Below the pieces are notes generated by a model. The model was not told the origin of the DNA, searched no databases, and worked only from the letters and a program-made list of their open reading frames with translations. A DNA stretch of 64,000 nt, taken from NCBI RefSeq assembly GCF_014641695.1, contig NZ_BMIF01000007.1, positions 1-64,000 on the forward strand. The letters run 5' to 3'. A program made the position numbers and the translations under genes. Numbering within the stretch: the stretch's first letter is position 1; every line of letters begins with the position of its first letter. This DNA is from Nitratireductor aestuarii (GTDB lineage Bacteria; Pseudomonadota; Alphaproteobacteria; Rhizobiales; Rhizobiaceae). Shown piece after piece: positions 25,056-34,471 of this stretch.

Positions 25056-26165
25056 CTACTTCTTCTCGATGTCGAACAGCGAACGGTACTGGCGCGGCTG
25101 CGAACGCAGGTACTGATTTGGCGCGGCAACCCGATCGCCGAAGTGAGCAGCTGCATGCCAGGGCCAGCGCGGGTTGTAGAGGATAGTCCGGGCGAGCGCG
25201 ATCATATCCGCGTCGCCCGTGCCTATGATTGCCTCGGCCTGCTCGAAATCGGTGATGAGGCCGACGGCCACCACCGGCATCTTCGTCGCCTGCTTCACGG
25301 CACGCGCGAGCGGCACCTGATAGCTCGGACCCACCGGGATCTGCTGGCGGGCATCGAGGCCCCCACTGGAGACATGAATCGCATCGCAACCGCGCGCTTC
25401 CAGCGCCTTGGCAAATTCGACCGTCTGCTCAATGTCCCAACCGCCCTCGACCCAGTCGGTGCCGGAAACGCGGATCGAAACCGTGCGGTCCGCCGGAAAG
25501 GCTTCACGAACCGCATCAAAGACTTCCAGCGGAAAACGCATGCGGTTCTCGAGGCTACCGCCATATTCGTCCTCGCGCCTGTTTGCGAGGGGCGAAAGGA
25601 ACTGATGCAGCAGATATCCGTGAGCGCCATGGATCTGTACGGCGTCGATCCCGAGGCGCGCTGCCCTCTTGGCTGCCGCAGCAAAGGCGTCGCGAACGCG
25701 CTTCAGGCCATCGCGGTCGAGGCTCAGCGGCGCATTCTCGGTGCTCTGGAAAGGAAGGTTGGACGAGGACCATGTCTGCCAGCCGTTCGGGTGCTCAGGC
25801 CGCAGCTGCCCGCCGCCGTGCCAGGGCAGATCGGTCGAAGCTTTACGGCCCGCATGCGCAAGCTGGACCGCGATCGGCATATCCGACCAGCGGCGGACGG
25901 TCTCCAGCACCTTACCCATGGCCGCTTCGGTCTTGTCGTCCCAAAGCCCAACATCGCCGTAGCTGATACGGCCTGCGGGCTCCACGGCCGTAGCTTCGAT
26001 GGTCAGCAGGGCCGCACCGGAAAGCGCCAGGTGGCCGAGGTGGATCTGGTGCCAGTCGCTCATGCAGCCATCTTCGGCCGAGTACATGCACATGGGCGCG
26101 ATGACGATGCGGTTGGCGAGCTTCAGCTTGCCAACTTCAATGGGACTGAACAGACGGGACGGCAT
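25056..26165 (-). CDS. NADH:flavin oxidoreductase, old yellow enzyme family (YqjM-like)
   Basis: 369 residues, a TIM-barrel flavoenzyme. LFSPIEVGKLKLANRIVIAPMCMYSAEDG with the Cys near the start is typical of the YqjM/thermophilic-like class; the substrate-binding pair HGAHGYLLHQFLSPLANRR, the FMN-binding VSSGGLD and GDADMIALAR are also present. It reduces activated C=C bonds of enones or nitro compounds with NAD(P)H; the natural substrate is unknown. The ATG at 26165 has GAGAG upstream and is preferred to a TTG two codons earlier. Confidence 0.92.
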   Translation of the reverse strand: MPSRLFSPIEVGKLKLANRIVIAPMCMYSAEDGCMSDWHQIHLGHLALSGAALLTIEATAVEPAGRISYGDVGLWDDKTEAAMGKVLETVRRWSDMPIAVQLAHAGRKASTDLPWHGGGQLRPEHPNGWQTWSSSNLPFQSTENAPLSLDRDGLKRVRDAFAAAAKRAARLGIDAVQIHGAHGYLLHQFLSPLANRREDEYGGSLENRMRFPLEVFDAVREAFPADRTVSIRVSGTDWVEGGWDIEQTVEFAKALEARGCDAIHVSSGGLDARQQIPVGPSYQVPLARAVKQATKMPVVAVGLITDFEQAEAIIGTGDADMIALARTILYNPRWPWHAAAHFGDRVAAPNQYLRSQPRQYRSLFDIEKK

Positions 26166-26248
26166 AGGCAAACTCTCTCATTTTCAAGACGAAGGGACGC
26201 CCCGATGTTCAAACCGGGACGCGGGAAGAATATTCAGGGCTGCGCCGA

Positions 26249-28063
26249 TCAGACGAAGAGATCGACCTTCTCAAACTTCGTGACATCGATCAGCCCGATG
26301 TCGGAGATCCGAAGTTCTGGAATGACAACGAGCGCCAGCAGCGAATGCTGCATATAGGCATTGTTGAGGGTACATCCCATCTCGCGCATCGCTTCCGTGA
26401 GACGGGCGGCCTTATCGGCGACAATTTCTGCCCGCTCATCGGACATGAGGCCGGCGATCGGCAGTTCCACCAGCGCCAGCTCCTTGCCGCCGGAGACCAT
26501 CACCACGCCGCCGCCGACTTCGCCTAGGCGGTTACAGGCCAGCGCCATGTCTTCCTTGTTGGTGCCAACGACGATGATGTGATGCGAGTCATGGGCAACC
26601 GTGGAGGCCAGCGCACAATCCTTCCCGTAGCCGAAGCCCGAGACGAAGGCATTTACCACAGTTCCGGTGCCCCGGTGACGCTCCACCAGTGCGATCTGGC
26701 AGATGTCGTTCGCGCGGCTCATGCCGACGAGGCCGTTCTCCACGGGAAGCTCCGCCACGCTCGCACGCGTCGGCGCCTGGTTCTCGATGATGTTGATGAC
26801 GCGCGCCTTGACTGCCTCGGCACCCGAAGGTGCGGCAATGTCAAAGTCGCCAGCTTCAAGCGTCTTGCCGAGCTTCACCGTGTTCTTGGCAGTCGCCGGA
26901 TAGTTCCAGGCGGGAATGTCAGCAACGAGCTTGCCGGCCTTCGCCAGCAGCACACCACGCGCGTAGACTTCATCAATTGCTAGCGACGCCAGATCGGAGA
27001 CGATCAGCACATCCGCACGGCGGCCGGGGGTGATGGAACCCAGCTCGCGTGCCAGACCGAAGTGCTCGGCGGTGTTGATGGTCGCCATCTGGATCGCTGT
27101 CACGGGCTTCAGCCCCTGTTCGATCGCGTGACGCACCACGCGGTCCATATGGCCGTCATGCACCAGCGTACCGGAATGGCTGTCGTCCGTGCAGAGGACG
27201 AAGTTGCGGGGATCGAGCCCCTGTTCCGTCACTGCCTTGATCTGGGTCGCTACGTCATACCAGGCGGAGCCCAGCCGCAGCATTGCCCGCATGCCCTGGC
27301 GGACGCGCGCAATCGCATCTTCCGCCCGGGTGCCCTCGTGATCGTCTTCCGGACCACCCGCCACATAGCCATGGAAGGGCAGGCCCAGATCAGGCGACGC
27401 ATAGTGGCCGCCCACCGTCTTGCCAGCGCGCATGGAAGCGGCAACAACGCCCTTCATGATCGGATCATTGTTGGCGACGCCCGGGAAATTCATCACCTCG
27501 CCAAGGCCAATGATATTCGGCCAGTTCATGGCTTCCGCAACCTCTTCCGCGCCGATCGAAGCGCCGGCGTTTTCCAGTCCCGGCGCGGAAGGAACGCAGG
27601 ACGGCATCTGGACATAGACGTTGATCGGCTGGCCCACCGCCTCGTCATGCATCAGCCGGACGCCCTCCATGCCGAGCACGTTGGCGATCTCATGGGGATC
27701 GATGAACATGCTGGTCGTGCCGTGCGGGATCACTGCCCGGCAGAACTCGGTGACGGTCACCATGCCGCTCTCGACGTGCATGTGCGCATCGCAGAGCCCC
27801 GGCACGAGATAGCGGCCAGCCGCGTCAACGACCGTCGTTTCCGGACCGATCGCATGGCTTGCATCAGGTCCGCAATAAGCGAAGCGCCCCGCTACGATCG
27901 CCAGATCCGTGCCCGGGATGATCTCGCCGGAATGAACGTTCACCCAGCGACCGTTGCGGATCACCAGATCGGCCTTGGCCCGCCCCATCGCCACATCCAC
28001 CAGCTGCGGAGTGACGTCCACGCGAGATTTCAATATCGATGCCTTGCTGCTTGTTGTTGTCAT
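26249..28063 (-). CDS. ade: Adenine deaminase
   Basis: 604 residues. Amidohydrolase fold with VPGLCDAHMHVESGMV metal-binding motif, FIDPHEIANVLG, and the C-terminal adenine-deaminase part (VVGTNKEDMALACNRLGEVGGGVVMVSGG). It converts adenine to hypoxanthine plus ammonia in purine salvage and needs Mn or Fe. The start MTTTSSK was taken because the residues before it do not fit the family; earlier in-frame starts exist up to 28201. Divergent from the N-acetyltransferase gene. Confidence 0.93.
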   Translation of the reverse strand: MTTTSSKASILKSRVDVTPQLVDVAMGRAKADLVIRNGRWVNVHSGEIIPGTDLAIVAGRFAYCGPDASHAIGPETTVVDAAGRYLVPGLCDAHMHVESGMVTVTEFCRAVIPHGTTSMFIDPHEIANVLGMEGVRLMHDEAVGQPINVYVQMPSCVPSAPGLENAGASIGAEEVAEAMNWPNIIGLGEVMNFPGVANNDPIMKGVVAASMRAGKTVGGHYASPDLGLPFHGYVAGGPEDDHEGTRAEDAIARVRQGMRAMLRLGSAWYDVATQIKAVTEQGLDPRNFVLCTDDSHSGTLVHDGHMDRVVRHAIEQGLKPVTAIQMATINTAEHFGLARELGSITPGRRADVLIVSDLASLAIDEVYARGVLLAKAGKLVADIPAWNYPATAKNTVKLGKTLEAGDFDIAAPSGAEAVKARVINIIENQAPTRASVAELPVENGLVGMSRANDICQIALVERHRGTGTVVNAFVSGFGYGKDCALASTVAHDSHHIIVVGTNKEDMALACNRLGEVGGGVVMVSGGKELALVELPIAGLMSDERAEIVADKAARLTEAMREMGCTLNNAYMQHSLLALVVIPELRISDIGLIDVTKFEKVDLFV

Positions 28064-28229
28064 GATCACCAGCATCCTGCCAAAAGTATGAGTCACCATT
28101 GGAAGCCGAATTTCGCCACCGGGCAAGGGCGAAATGGTCGCTCCCAGCGTGGCGGCTTTCGGTCGCGCCAAGCCATTGCCCGCTGCTGAATAAGATGCCA
28201 CAACAACGCGGGGTGAGGAGGAGATGAAG

Positions 28230-29039
28230 ATGGCAGAAGATGTAGTTGATATTGCAGCCTATTTCGATCGTATCGGCTACAAGGGGGCTGCTCGGCCGAC
28301 GCTGGATACGCTGCAGGAACTGCATCTCTTACATCCGCTCGCCATTCCCTTCGAGAACCTCGATCCGCTGCTCGGCCGCCCTGTGAGTCTCGACCTCCCT
28401 TCGCTGCAGGCAAAGCTGGTTGAGGGCCGTCGCGGCGGCTATTGCTACGAGCACAACATCCTCTTCATGCATATGCTGCAAGAACTGGGCTTTGAGGTTT
28501 CCGGCCTTGGAGCACGGGTTCTGTGGAACCGTCCGGAAGGCGCGCTCACCCCGCGCACCCACATGCTGCTGCGGGTGGACATCGACGGCGAAACCTGGAT
28601 CGCTGACGTCGGCTTCGGCGGCGTAACGCTCACCGCGCCGCTCAGGCTCGTGGAAGGCGTGGTTCAGGAAACACCACATGAGCGCTTCCGCCTCGACAGG
28701 GTCGAAGGCTACTGGCTACTGCAGGTCGAGATCGGTGAAGAGTGGCGTTCCACCTTCCGCTTCGGGCTCGAGGAAAACCTGCTGTCGGACTATGAGATCG
28801 CCAGCTACTTCGTCTCGACACACCAGCAGTCGCATTTCGTTCATACGCTGATGGCCGCACGGCCCACACGCGAGGGACGCTATGCCCTCAGCAACAATCG
28901 CCTGAGCTTCCGTGGCCCGGAAGCATTCCAGCGGGAACTGGCGAGCCCCGATGAGGTCGAACAGGTGCTGCGCGACATCTTCGGGATCCACGTGCCAATG
29001 GGGCTTGCCCAGGCACTGGAGCGAGAGGAGCTTCTGTAG
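28230..29039 (+). CDS. nat: Arylamine N-acetyltransferase
   Basis: 269 residues. The Cys-His-Asp triad is visible: C72 in RRGGYCYEHN, H111 in RTHMLLRV and D126 in IADVGFGG. It moves acetyl from acetyl-CoA to arylamines and hydrazines, a detoxification role. GAGGAGGAG lies six bases before this ATG; the ATG two codons earlier would be too close to it. It runs convergent towards glmU with only three bases between stops. Confidence 0.94.
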   Translation: MAEDVVDIAAYFDRIGYKGAARPTLDTLQELHLLHPLAIPFENLDPLLGRPVSLDLPSLQAKLVEGRRGGYCYEHNILFMHMLQELGFEVSGLGARVLWNRPEGALTPRTHMLLRVDIDGETWIADVGFGGVTLTAPLRLVEGVVQETPHERFRLDRVEGYWLLQVEIGEEWRSTFRFGLEENLLSDYEIASYFVSTHQQSHFVHTLMAARPTREGRYALSNNRLSFRGPEAFQRELASPDEVEQVLRDIFGIHVPMGLAQALEREELL

Positions 29040-29042
29040 CCT

Positions 29043-30404
29043 CTACTTTTTCTGCTTCGCTTCTTTTTCCTTGGCGAGGCGGTCACGCAGCTGCTTGCCG
29101 CGACCCTCAAGGTTCGTCTGTCGTCCGCGAGCCACGGCAAGCGCATCGTCCGGAATGTCCTTGGTGACCACACTGCCGGAACCGACATAGGCCCCTGCAC
29201 CAATCGTGATCGGCGCAACCAGCGACGAGTTGGAGCCAACGAATGCCCCTGCCCCTATTACCGTGCGGTGCTTGTTGAAGCCGTCGTAATTGCAGGTGAT
29301 CGTGCCCGCGCCGATGTTCGCCTTGGCGCCAACCGATGTGTCGCCGATGTAGGACAGGTGGTTCACCTTGGCCCCAACCTCGATCACCGACTTCTTCACC
29401 TCAACGAAATTGCCGATCTTGGCCTTGTCCTGCACATCCGCGCCCGGACGCAGGCGGGCGTAAGGTCCGATTTGCGCGCCATCAGCAATCGACGCCTGCT
29501 CGAAGTGGCAGAAGGCGTGGATCGTGACGCCAGAACCCACGCGCACGCCGGGGGCAAAGAAGACGTTCGGCTCGATGACCGTGTCCTGCCCGATCTCGGT
29601 GTCGTGCGACAGGAACACGGTTTCCGGTGCGATCATGGTCACGCCCTGCAGCAGCAGTTCGTGGCGACGGCGCTTCTGCCAGATGGCTTCGGCCTGTGCC
29701 AGCTCGGCGCGATTGTTGACGCCCAGCGCGTTCTCGAACGAAGCCTCGATGGCGCGGACGGAGAGACCATCCTTCACCGCGATTTCGACGATATCGGTCA
29801 GGTAGAATTCACCCTTGGCGTTGGCGTTACCCACCTGATCCAACAGCGCTAGTGCGTGCGCACCAGCAATTGCCATGATCCCGCCGTTGCAGAACTGGAT
29901 GCGGCGCTCCTCGTCCGAGCAGTCCTTCTCCTCGCGGATGGCAACCAGCGTTCCGTCGCGTTCGATCAAGCGGCCATAACCGGTCGGGCTTTCCGTGCGG
30001 AAGCCCATGACGGCAACGGCAGCACCATCCGCCAACGACGCGCGCATGTCCGTGAGCGCTGCGGCGTCGATCAGCGGCGTGTCGCCAAACATCACAAGCA
30101 CGTCGTCATAGTCACGGGCAATCGCCTCGCGGGCCGCAAGAACCGCGTTAGCGGTGCCGAGCTGCTTTTCCTGCAGATAGAATTCAGCCGTTCCTGCCCG
30201 CCCTTCGATTGCCGCGCGAACCTTGTCCGCGCCATGGCCGATAACGAGGGCGAGCGCCTCAGAGCCTGCCAGCTTCGCCGCGTTCATGACATGGGCAACC
30301 ATTTCGAGGCCGGCAACCGGATGCAGCACCTTGGGCAGCGCGCTCTTCATGCGAGTGCCCTCACCGGCGGCGAGGATGATGGAAAGGCAGGTTCTGGACG
30401 TCAT
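29043..30404 (-). CDS. glmU: Bifunctional N-acetylglucosamine-1-phosphate uridyltransferase / glucosamine-1-phosphate acetyltransferase
   Basis: 453 residues. The N-terminal pyrophosphorylase domain opens with [11 protein letters not shown]; the C-terminal left-handed beta-helix has the hexapeptide repeats ([40 protein letters not shown]) of the acetyltransferase. It makes UDP-GlcNAc for peptidoglycan and lipopolysaccharide and so also supplies the glycan island nearby. GGGG precedes the ATG at 30404. Confidence 0.97.
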   Translation of the reverse strand: MTSRTCLSIILAAGEGTRMKSALPKVLHPVAGLEMVAHVMNAAKLAGSEALALVIGHGADKVRAAIEGRAGTAEFYLQEKQLGTANAVLAAREAIARDYDDVLVMFGDTPLIDAAALTDMRASLADGAAVAVMGFRTESPTGYGRLIERDGTLVAIREEKDCSDEERRIQFCNGGIMAIAGAHALALLDQVGNANAKGEFYLTDIVEIAVKDGLSVRAIEASFENALGVNNRAELAQAEAIWQKRRRHELLLQGVTMIAPETVFLSHDTEIGQDTVIEPNVFFAPGVRVGSGVTIHAFCHFEQASIADGAQIGPYARLRPGADVQDKAKIGNFVEVKKSVIEVGAKVNHLSYIGDTSVGAKANIGAGTITCNYDGFNKHRTVIGAGAFVGSNSSLVAPITIGAGAYVGSGSVVTKDIPDDALAVARGRQTNLEGRGKQLRDRLAKEKEAKQKK

Positions 30405-30480
30405 GAAAACCCCATCGTCAAAAGTGGGCACCTTTTAGCACACCAGCGTTAAGAACTGGCAACGGCAGAATGATGGAAAA

Positions 30481-31215
30481 TCAACCGAGCGTTCCGAGCA
30501 CCGGGAACGTCTCCAGCAACCAGAAAGCCGCGCTCTGGATGCCGCCGGAGAGGAACAGCACACCGGCAAGGACCAGCAGGCCACCGATCACCTTCTCCAT
30601 GCGACCCATGTGGACACGGAACTTCTGCATGAAGCGCATGAAAGCGCCCGAGAACAGGGCTGCGATCAGGAACGGAATGCCGAGCCCAAGTGAATAGACC
30701 GCCAGCATCAGCGCGCCCTCGCCGATCGTCTCGCGGCCGCCTGCCAGCGTCAGGATCGGGCCCAGCACCGGCCCGATGCAGGGCGTCCAGCCGAAGGCGA
30801 AAGCGAGGCCCATCAGGTAGGCCGAACCGACCCCCGCCTGCTTGCCACCGCCCTGAAAGCGGAGTTCGCGAGACAGGAACGGGATGCGGAGAACGCCGAG
30901 GAAGTTCAGGCCCATCACGATGATAATGACGCCCGCGATGATGGCGAGCTCCTGCTGCCAGGCCCGCAGAAAGGCGCCGACGGTCGAGGCGCCTGCTCCA
31001 AGCGCGACAAACACGGTCGAAAAGCCTAGCACGAAGGCGAAGGCAGCCGACATCAGGGCGAATCGCGCCTTTGCATCGTCCGAGCGGCGGAAATCATCCA
31101 TCGAAACGCCGGCCATGTAGCAGAGATAAGGCGGCACCAGAGGCAGAACGCAAGGGGAAAGAAACGAAATTGCCCCCGCGAGGAGCGCACTGCCGTAACC
31201 GATCTCGATCGCCAT
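30481..31215 (-). CDS. ccdA: Cytochrome c biogenesis protein CcdA
   Basis: 244 residues with six hydrophobic helices. The two redox cysteines of the family are in FLSPCVLPLVP (helix 1, C22) and FGWTPCIGPVLG (helix 4). CcdA carries electrons from cytoplasmic thioredoxin across the membrane to periplasmic thiol proteins for haem attachment to cytochrome c. The start MAIEIGYGSALLAG is the family one; 36 upstream codons in frame are not protein-like. Confidence 0.93.
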   Translation of the reverse strand: MAIEIGYGSALLAGAISFLSPCVLPLVPPYLCYMAGVSMDDFRRSDDAKARFALMSAAFAFVLGFSTVFVALGAGASTVGAFLRAWQQELAIIAGVIIIVMGLNFLGVLRIPFLSRELRFQGGGKQAGVGSAYLMGLAFAFGWTPCIGPVLGPILTLAGGRETIGEGALMLAVYSLGLGIPFLIAALFSGAFMRFMQKFRVHMGRMEKVIGGLLVLAGVLFLSGGIQSAAFWLLETFPVLGTLG

Positions 31216-31338
31216 GGATGCCTGTCTTCTCCTTGATGCCCGCGCCTTATACCCCTGAAGCGCTGATGGACCAATGCCCGAGCGGCAGCAAAACGCCGCA
31301 TCATCTGGCGCCGGGTACGTCACATTCGTGTGTGAAAG

Positions 31339-31414
31339 TGGTGAGCGCGCAGGGATTCGAACCCTGGACCTACTGATTAAAAGTCAGTTGCTCTACCGGC
31401 TGAGCTACGCGCTC
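31339..31414 (-). tRNA. tRNA-Lys (anticodon UUU)
   Basis: 76 bases. The acceptor arm GAGCGCG pairs with CGCGCTC, followed by A and an encoded CCA. The D arm has GCTCAGCCGGTAGAGC, the anticodon loop is CTTTTAA with anticodon TTT, and the T arm is CAGGGTTCGAATCCCTG. All four stems are intact. It lies just before the glycan island, a place where islands often insert, but no duplicated tRNA end was found. Confidence 0.97.
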
Positions 31415-31512
31415 TCACCGCTGAAACCAACGGGAGGAAACGCGGCGGAACATAGTTGCGTCGCATGTGGCGGTCAACAGCAAAACAGGCAGAAGAACGC
31501 ATAGTCCTCGAT

Positions 31513-32853
31513 TTAAATGTCAGCGCCTCGAGAAGCTCCACTTCCGTGGTCCAGCACAGACAACAACTCCTCCGCACGAACCTCCCACGTGTTGCGGGCT
31601 ATGAACGCATCGATGACCGCTTGGTCAGGAACCGTTTCCGTGGCCTCGTCCAGAGCTTCGCAGAAGTCATCAATGCTCTCGACGGTGCGCGTGTAGGGAT
31701 AGTTGTCGATCTGTGGCATGCGGAACGAGACCACCGGAAGCCCGAACGACAGGTATTCATAGATCTTGATCGGATCCACGCCATCGGCCAGCAAACCCAT
31801 GCGGAACGGGATGATCGCCGCACTCCATCGCGCAGCATAGTTGTGCAATTGATGCCACTGCTTTGGACCGAGTAGATCGATGTTCTCCGACAGGTCCATG
31901 GAAGGTGCCGAGTGGCCGATCACCTCAAAGCGATACTGCGGGCGTCTGCGCGCGATCTCCGCCAAGCCCTCCCAGTCGAACCAGGCGGGTGAAAGGTGCC
32001 CGAAGTATCCCACCACCTTCGGAGAGACAGCCGGATTGTGCTGATACCCTTCCGGCAGAAAGTTGGATTCGACAGCATTGGGCATCAGCTCGACATGGGA
32101 GCAGCCCGTCTGCCTGCGCATCTTCTCCACCAAGGGGCCCGAGACGCAGAACACACGATCAGATTTCCTGACCACGAGTTGCTCCACGTCCGCGTTATAC
32201 CATGAGGCCATGCCGACCTTGGAGAATTCTTCCCAGTCATCGCGGCAGTCATAGACGATCGTCCAGCCATGAGCGCGGAACATATCGATGGATTTCTCGA
32301 TGCCGGGGAGCGGATACGAAATGATAAAGAGTTTCCGGGCGCCCCCCAGATCTGCAGCAGCGATCTTCCCGAGTATCTGCATGGTGATATCGACCGGGCT
32401 CTGAACCAGACCGTCTGCGTGGAAGGCCGGCAGCGGTTCATCTTTGCGGCTGCGATGGTAGCTGAAAAGCACCGGCGTCCCACGGGCGAGAAGCGCAAGG
32501 GTCTGGCGGATTGGGCGATTGCCGCGCGTATCCTGGATATGAGTCGTGCCGGAGAAGAGGAATACAATTTCCTTCGCCTCACCAGCGCGGACGCGTTCAG
32601 CAAGCCCCTGCCAATTGCGCAGAACCGTCTGAAAATTCTCGTCATCCGGCCCGAGCGGTTTCCGTCTCGCACGCATCTCCCTGGCAAGCTGCATCACATC
32701 AAGAGGCAGGCGCAGCAGCGCCCTGGGCGAAGTCGCTGCACCGGTGAGCAAACGCCCTACCCTGTAGCTTGTGCTTCCAAGGATGCGCTGATGCTCGGCC
32801 TGAAGCTGGTCCAGTTCCTTTCGGAGCGCTTCGAGTTCGCTGTTCTGATTCAT
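31513..32853 (-). CDS. Glycosyltransferase with N-terminal coiled coil
   Basis: 446 residues. Residues 1-20 are helical and charged (LEALRKELDQLQAEHQRIL), then STSYRVGRLL, a motif also found in other glycosyltransferases of this locus. From about residue 90 a GT-B fold follows: TIVYDCRDDWEEFS, VFCVSGPLVEKM, VELMPNAVESNF, VVGYFGHLS and the sugar-nucleotide site DPIKIYEYLSFGLPVVS. No signal or membrane segment is present. The start overlaps the upstream gene's stop (ATGA). It is the last gene of the cluster and presumably adds one sugar; acceptor and donor are unknown. Confidence 0.85.
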   Translation of the reverse strand: MNQNSELEALRKELDQLQAEHQRILGSTSYRVGRLLTGAATSPRALLRLPLDVMQLAREMRARRKPLGPDDENFQTVLRNWQGLAERVRAGEAKEIVFLFSGTTHIQDTRGNRPIRQTLALLARGTPVLFSYHRSRKDEPLPAFHADGLVQSPVDITMQILGKIAAADLGGARKLFIISYPLPGIEKSIDMFRAHGWTIVYDCRDDWEEFSKVGMASWYNADVEQLVVRKSDRVFCVSGPLVEKMRRQTGCSHVELMPNAVESNFLPEGYQHNPAVSPKVVGYFGHLSPAWFDWEGLAEIARRRPQYRFEVIGHSAPSMDLSENIDLLGPKQWHQLHNYAARWSAAIIPFRMGLLADGVDPIKIYEYLSFGLPVVSFRMPQIDNYPYTRTVESIDDFCEALDEATETVPDQAVIDAFIARNTWEVRAEELLSVLDHGSGASRGADI

Positions 32854-33902
32854 TGGAGCGTTCCCATCAGCTTCTTGAAGGCTTCGACGAAGGCGTGCGG
32901 GCCATAGCGCCGCGACAGTTCCTGACGCAAAGCGTCCACTTCCTCCGTCGAAGGCGGTTGCGCAAGCACCTCGGCTGCACGGGCCACCTGTTCCGGCTGC
33001 CAGATATCGACGCGCTGGATCATGCGGGATTCGGGGAAGACCTCGCGGAACACCGGCAGGTCGTTGGTGATCAGAGGACACCCGCACAGCACCGCTTCCG
33101 CCGCCGCCATGCCGAAGGATTCGTCTCGCGAGGTCACCAGCATCGCACCTCCGCTCGCCGCGCATTGGCGATAGAGATCCGCCAATTCCGCGTTCTCGAT
33201 GCGGTCGATCCACGTCACACAGTCTGAGACGCCGTGCTTATGGATCAGTTTGAAGAACGCTTCGGACTGTGCGGGCTGCGCAGCATAACCGCCAACCATA
33301 TACAGGCGAACCGGACGTCCGAGGATCTTTCGGAGCATGGCAATATAAGTAACGGCCAGCCGCCAGTTCTTGTGCAGATCGAGCTTTCCAACCCAGATGA
33401 ACTGCCTCTCGCCTTGCGCCAAAGGCGAAGCTGCGGGGGTAAAAAGTTCAGTGTCCAGAATGTTCGGGATGACAGCGAGCGAAGTTGACGACGGCAATCG
33501 GCTCGTCACCAGATTTTTGGAATAGCGCGTCGGTACCATCACGGCTGCAAGCCTCGACGGGGAGATCTCTGAAAGGTACGCCAACCCCGTGGCGACAGTC
33601 GTATGGACATCCAGCAGGACAGGATTGCGGCGGTAGAATGGGCCGCGAGCGCTGTGGAGCAGCTCAGGCGAGTCGATGACAATCACCGCGTCGTAGGCCC
33701 CCTGGCGCACGAGGTGCCCGAACGATCTTTCCTTGCCGAAATGGATGCCGTCCCGATCAGTCAGGACGTGCCCAAGCCCGTTATCCTGACTGAAGAATAG
33801 CTCGCACCGGATACCGGCAGCCTTCAAGGCCGCGCGTCGCAGAAGCAGCTGGGTGGAAACACCTCCGATGATACCGTAGCGATACGCATAGAGTACCTTC
33901 AT
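32850..33902 (-). CDS. Glycosyltransferase family 4-type protein
   Basis: 350 residues with a GT-B fold: the N-terminal domain starts MKVLYAYRYGIIGGVSTQLL, the linker has PTRYSKNLV and VIPNILDTELF, and the C-terminal domain has FIWVGKLDLHKNWRLAV, then SRDESFGMAAAEAVLCGCPLITND carrying the usual E-x7-E donor site. It is a likely retaining, nucleotide-sugar-using enzyme. It overlaps both neighbours by four bases, so five genes of this cluster are probably one transcript. Confidence 0.85.
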   Translation of the reverse strand: MKVLYAYRYGIIGGVSTQLLLRRAALKAAGIRCELFFSQDNGLGHVLTDRDGIHFGKERSFGHLVRQGAYDAVIVIDSPELLHSARGPFYRRNPVLLDVHTTVATGLAYLSEISPSRLAAVMVPTRYSKNLVTSRLPSSTSLAVIPNILDTELFTPAASPLAQGERQFIWVGKLDLHKNWRLAVTYIAMLRKILGRPVRLYMVGGYAAQPAQSEAFFKLIHKHGVSDCVTWIDRIENAELADLYRQCAASGGAMLVTSRDESFGMAAAEAVLCGCPLITNDLPVFREVFPESRMIQRVDIWQPEQVARAAEVLAQPPSTEEVDALRQELSRRYGPHAFVEAFKKLMGTLQ

Positions 33903-34471
33903 GCGCCCTCGCCCATCGGATGAATTTCATCGGCTTGCGCTCTCATGTAGGCAGCCAGCGCCGGATCGAGCATGGAATCATCGTCCTCCGGATGCCATAC
34001 GACGCGCCAGCCATGACGCCGCGCCCGGGCTACTCGCCGCAAGACTGCTTCCGACAGCGTCCGGATGACCAGGACGCCCGGCTTGCCATCCTGCTTATCC
34101 AAACGTTCGGCAATCAGAGTGGGGTCGTCAGTATGCAAAACGGAATCGCTCCCGAAGTTGGAAGGCACGCTCCTCCCGAAAACGATGGTGGATGCATCGA
34201 GCATTGCAGCGTTGTTGCCACGAGCTGTTACTGTCGGCGATGCCCCCTTTCTACGGCGTTGGAGGAACAGGCGCAGCAATCTGGCAAAGAAGACGATCGT
34301 ACCCCGCCCCGGAGGAAAAGCGCCGAGCGCCCAACCTCCCACGCGATAGTGCAGACTTCCGCGAAGCGCGTCGAGCTCGGCTTCGCGCGAAGCAACCTCC
34401 TCGCGCAAGATCTCGATGAGATAGGCGTCCCAGTTCGTGTTGCCGGTGTCGTGTCTGGAAGTGGAGCTCAT
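33899..34471 (-). CDS. Uncharacterised protein of the glycan cluster, 190 aa
   Basis: No family is recognised. The N-terminal part is helical (AYLIEILREEVASREAELDALRG), then SLHYRVGGWALG, matching the S-x-x-Y-R-V-G segment of the glycosyltransferase two genes downstream. A basic stretch (ARLLRLFLQRRRKG) could contact the membrane. The C-terminal 90 residues (VLVIRTLSEAVLRRVARARRHGWRVVWHPEDDD) look like half of an alpha/beta domain. It may be a degenerate or split glycosyltransferase or a partner subunit. It overlaps both neighbours by four bases, which argues that it is expressed. Confidence 0.65.
   Translation of the reverse strand: MSSTSRHDTGNTNWDAYLIEILREEVASREAELDALRGSLHYRVGGWALGAFPPGRGTIVFFARLLRLFLQRRRKGASPTVTARGNNAAMLDASTIVFGRSVPSNFGSDSVLHTDDPTLIAERLDKQDGKPGVLVIRTLSEAVLRRVARARRHGWRVVWHPEDDDSMLDPALAAYMRAQADEIHPMGEGA

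Noticed and set aside
31339-31512. Integration site (duplicated tRNA end) beside tRNA-Lys
   Set aside because: No second copy of the tRNA 3' end and no integrase gene in the neighbouring glycan island.
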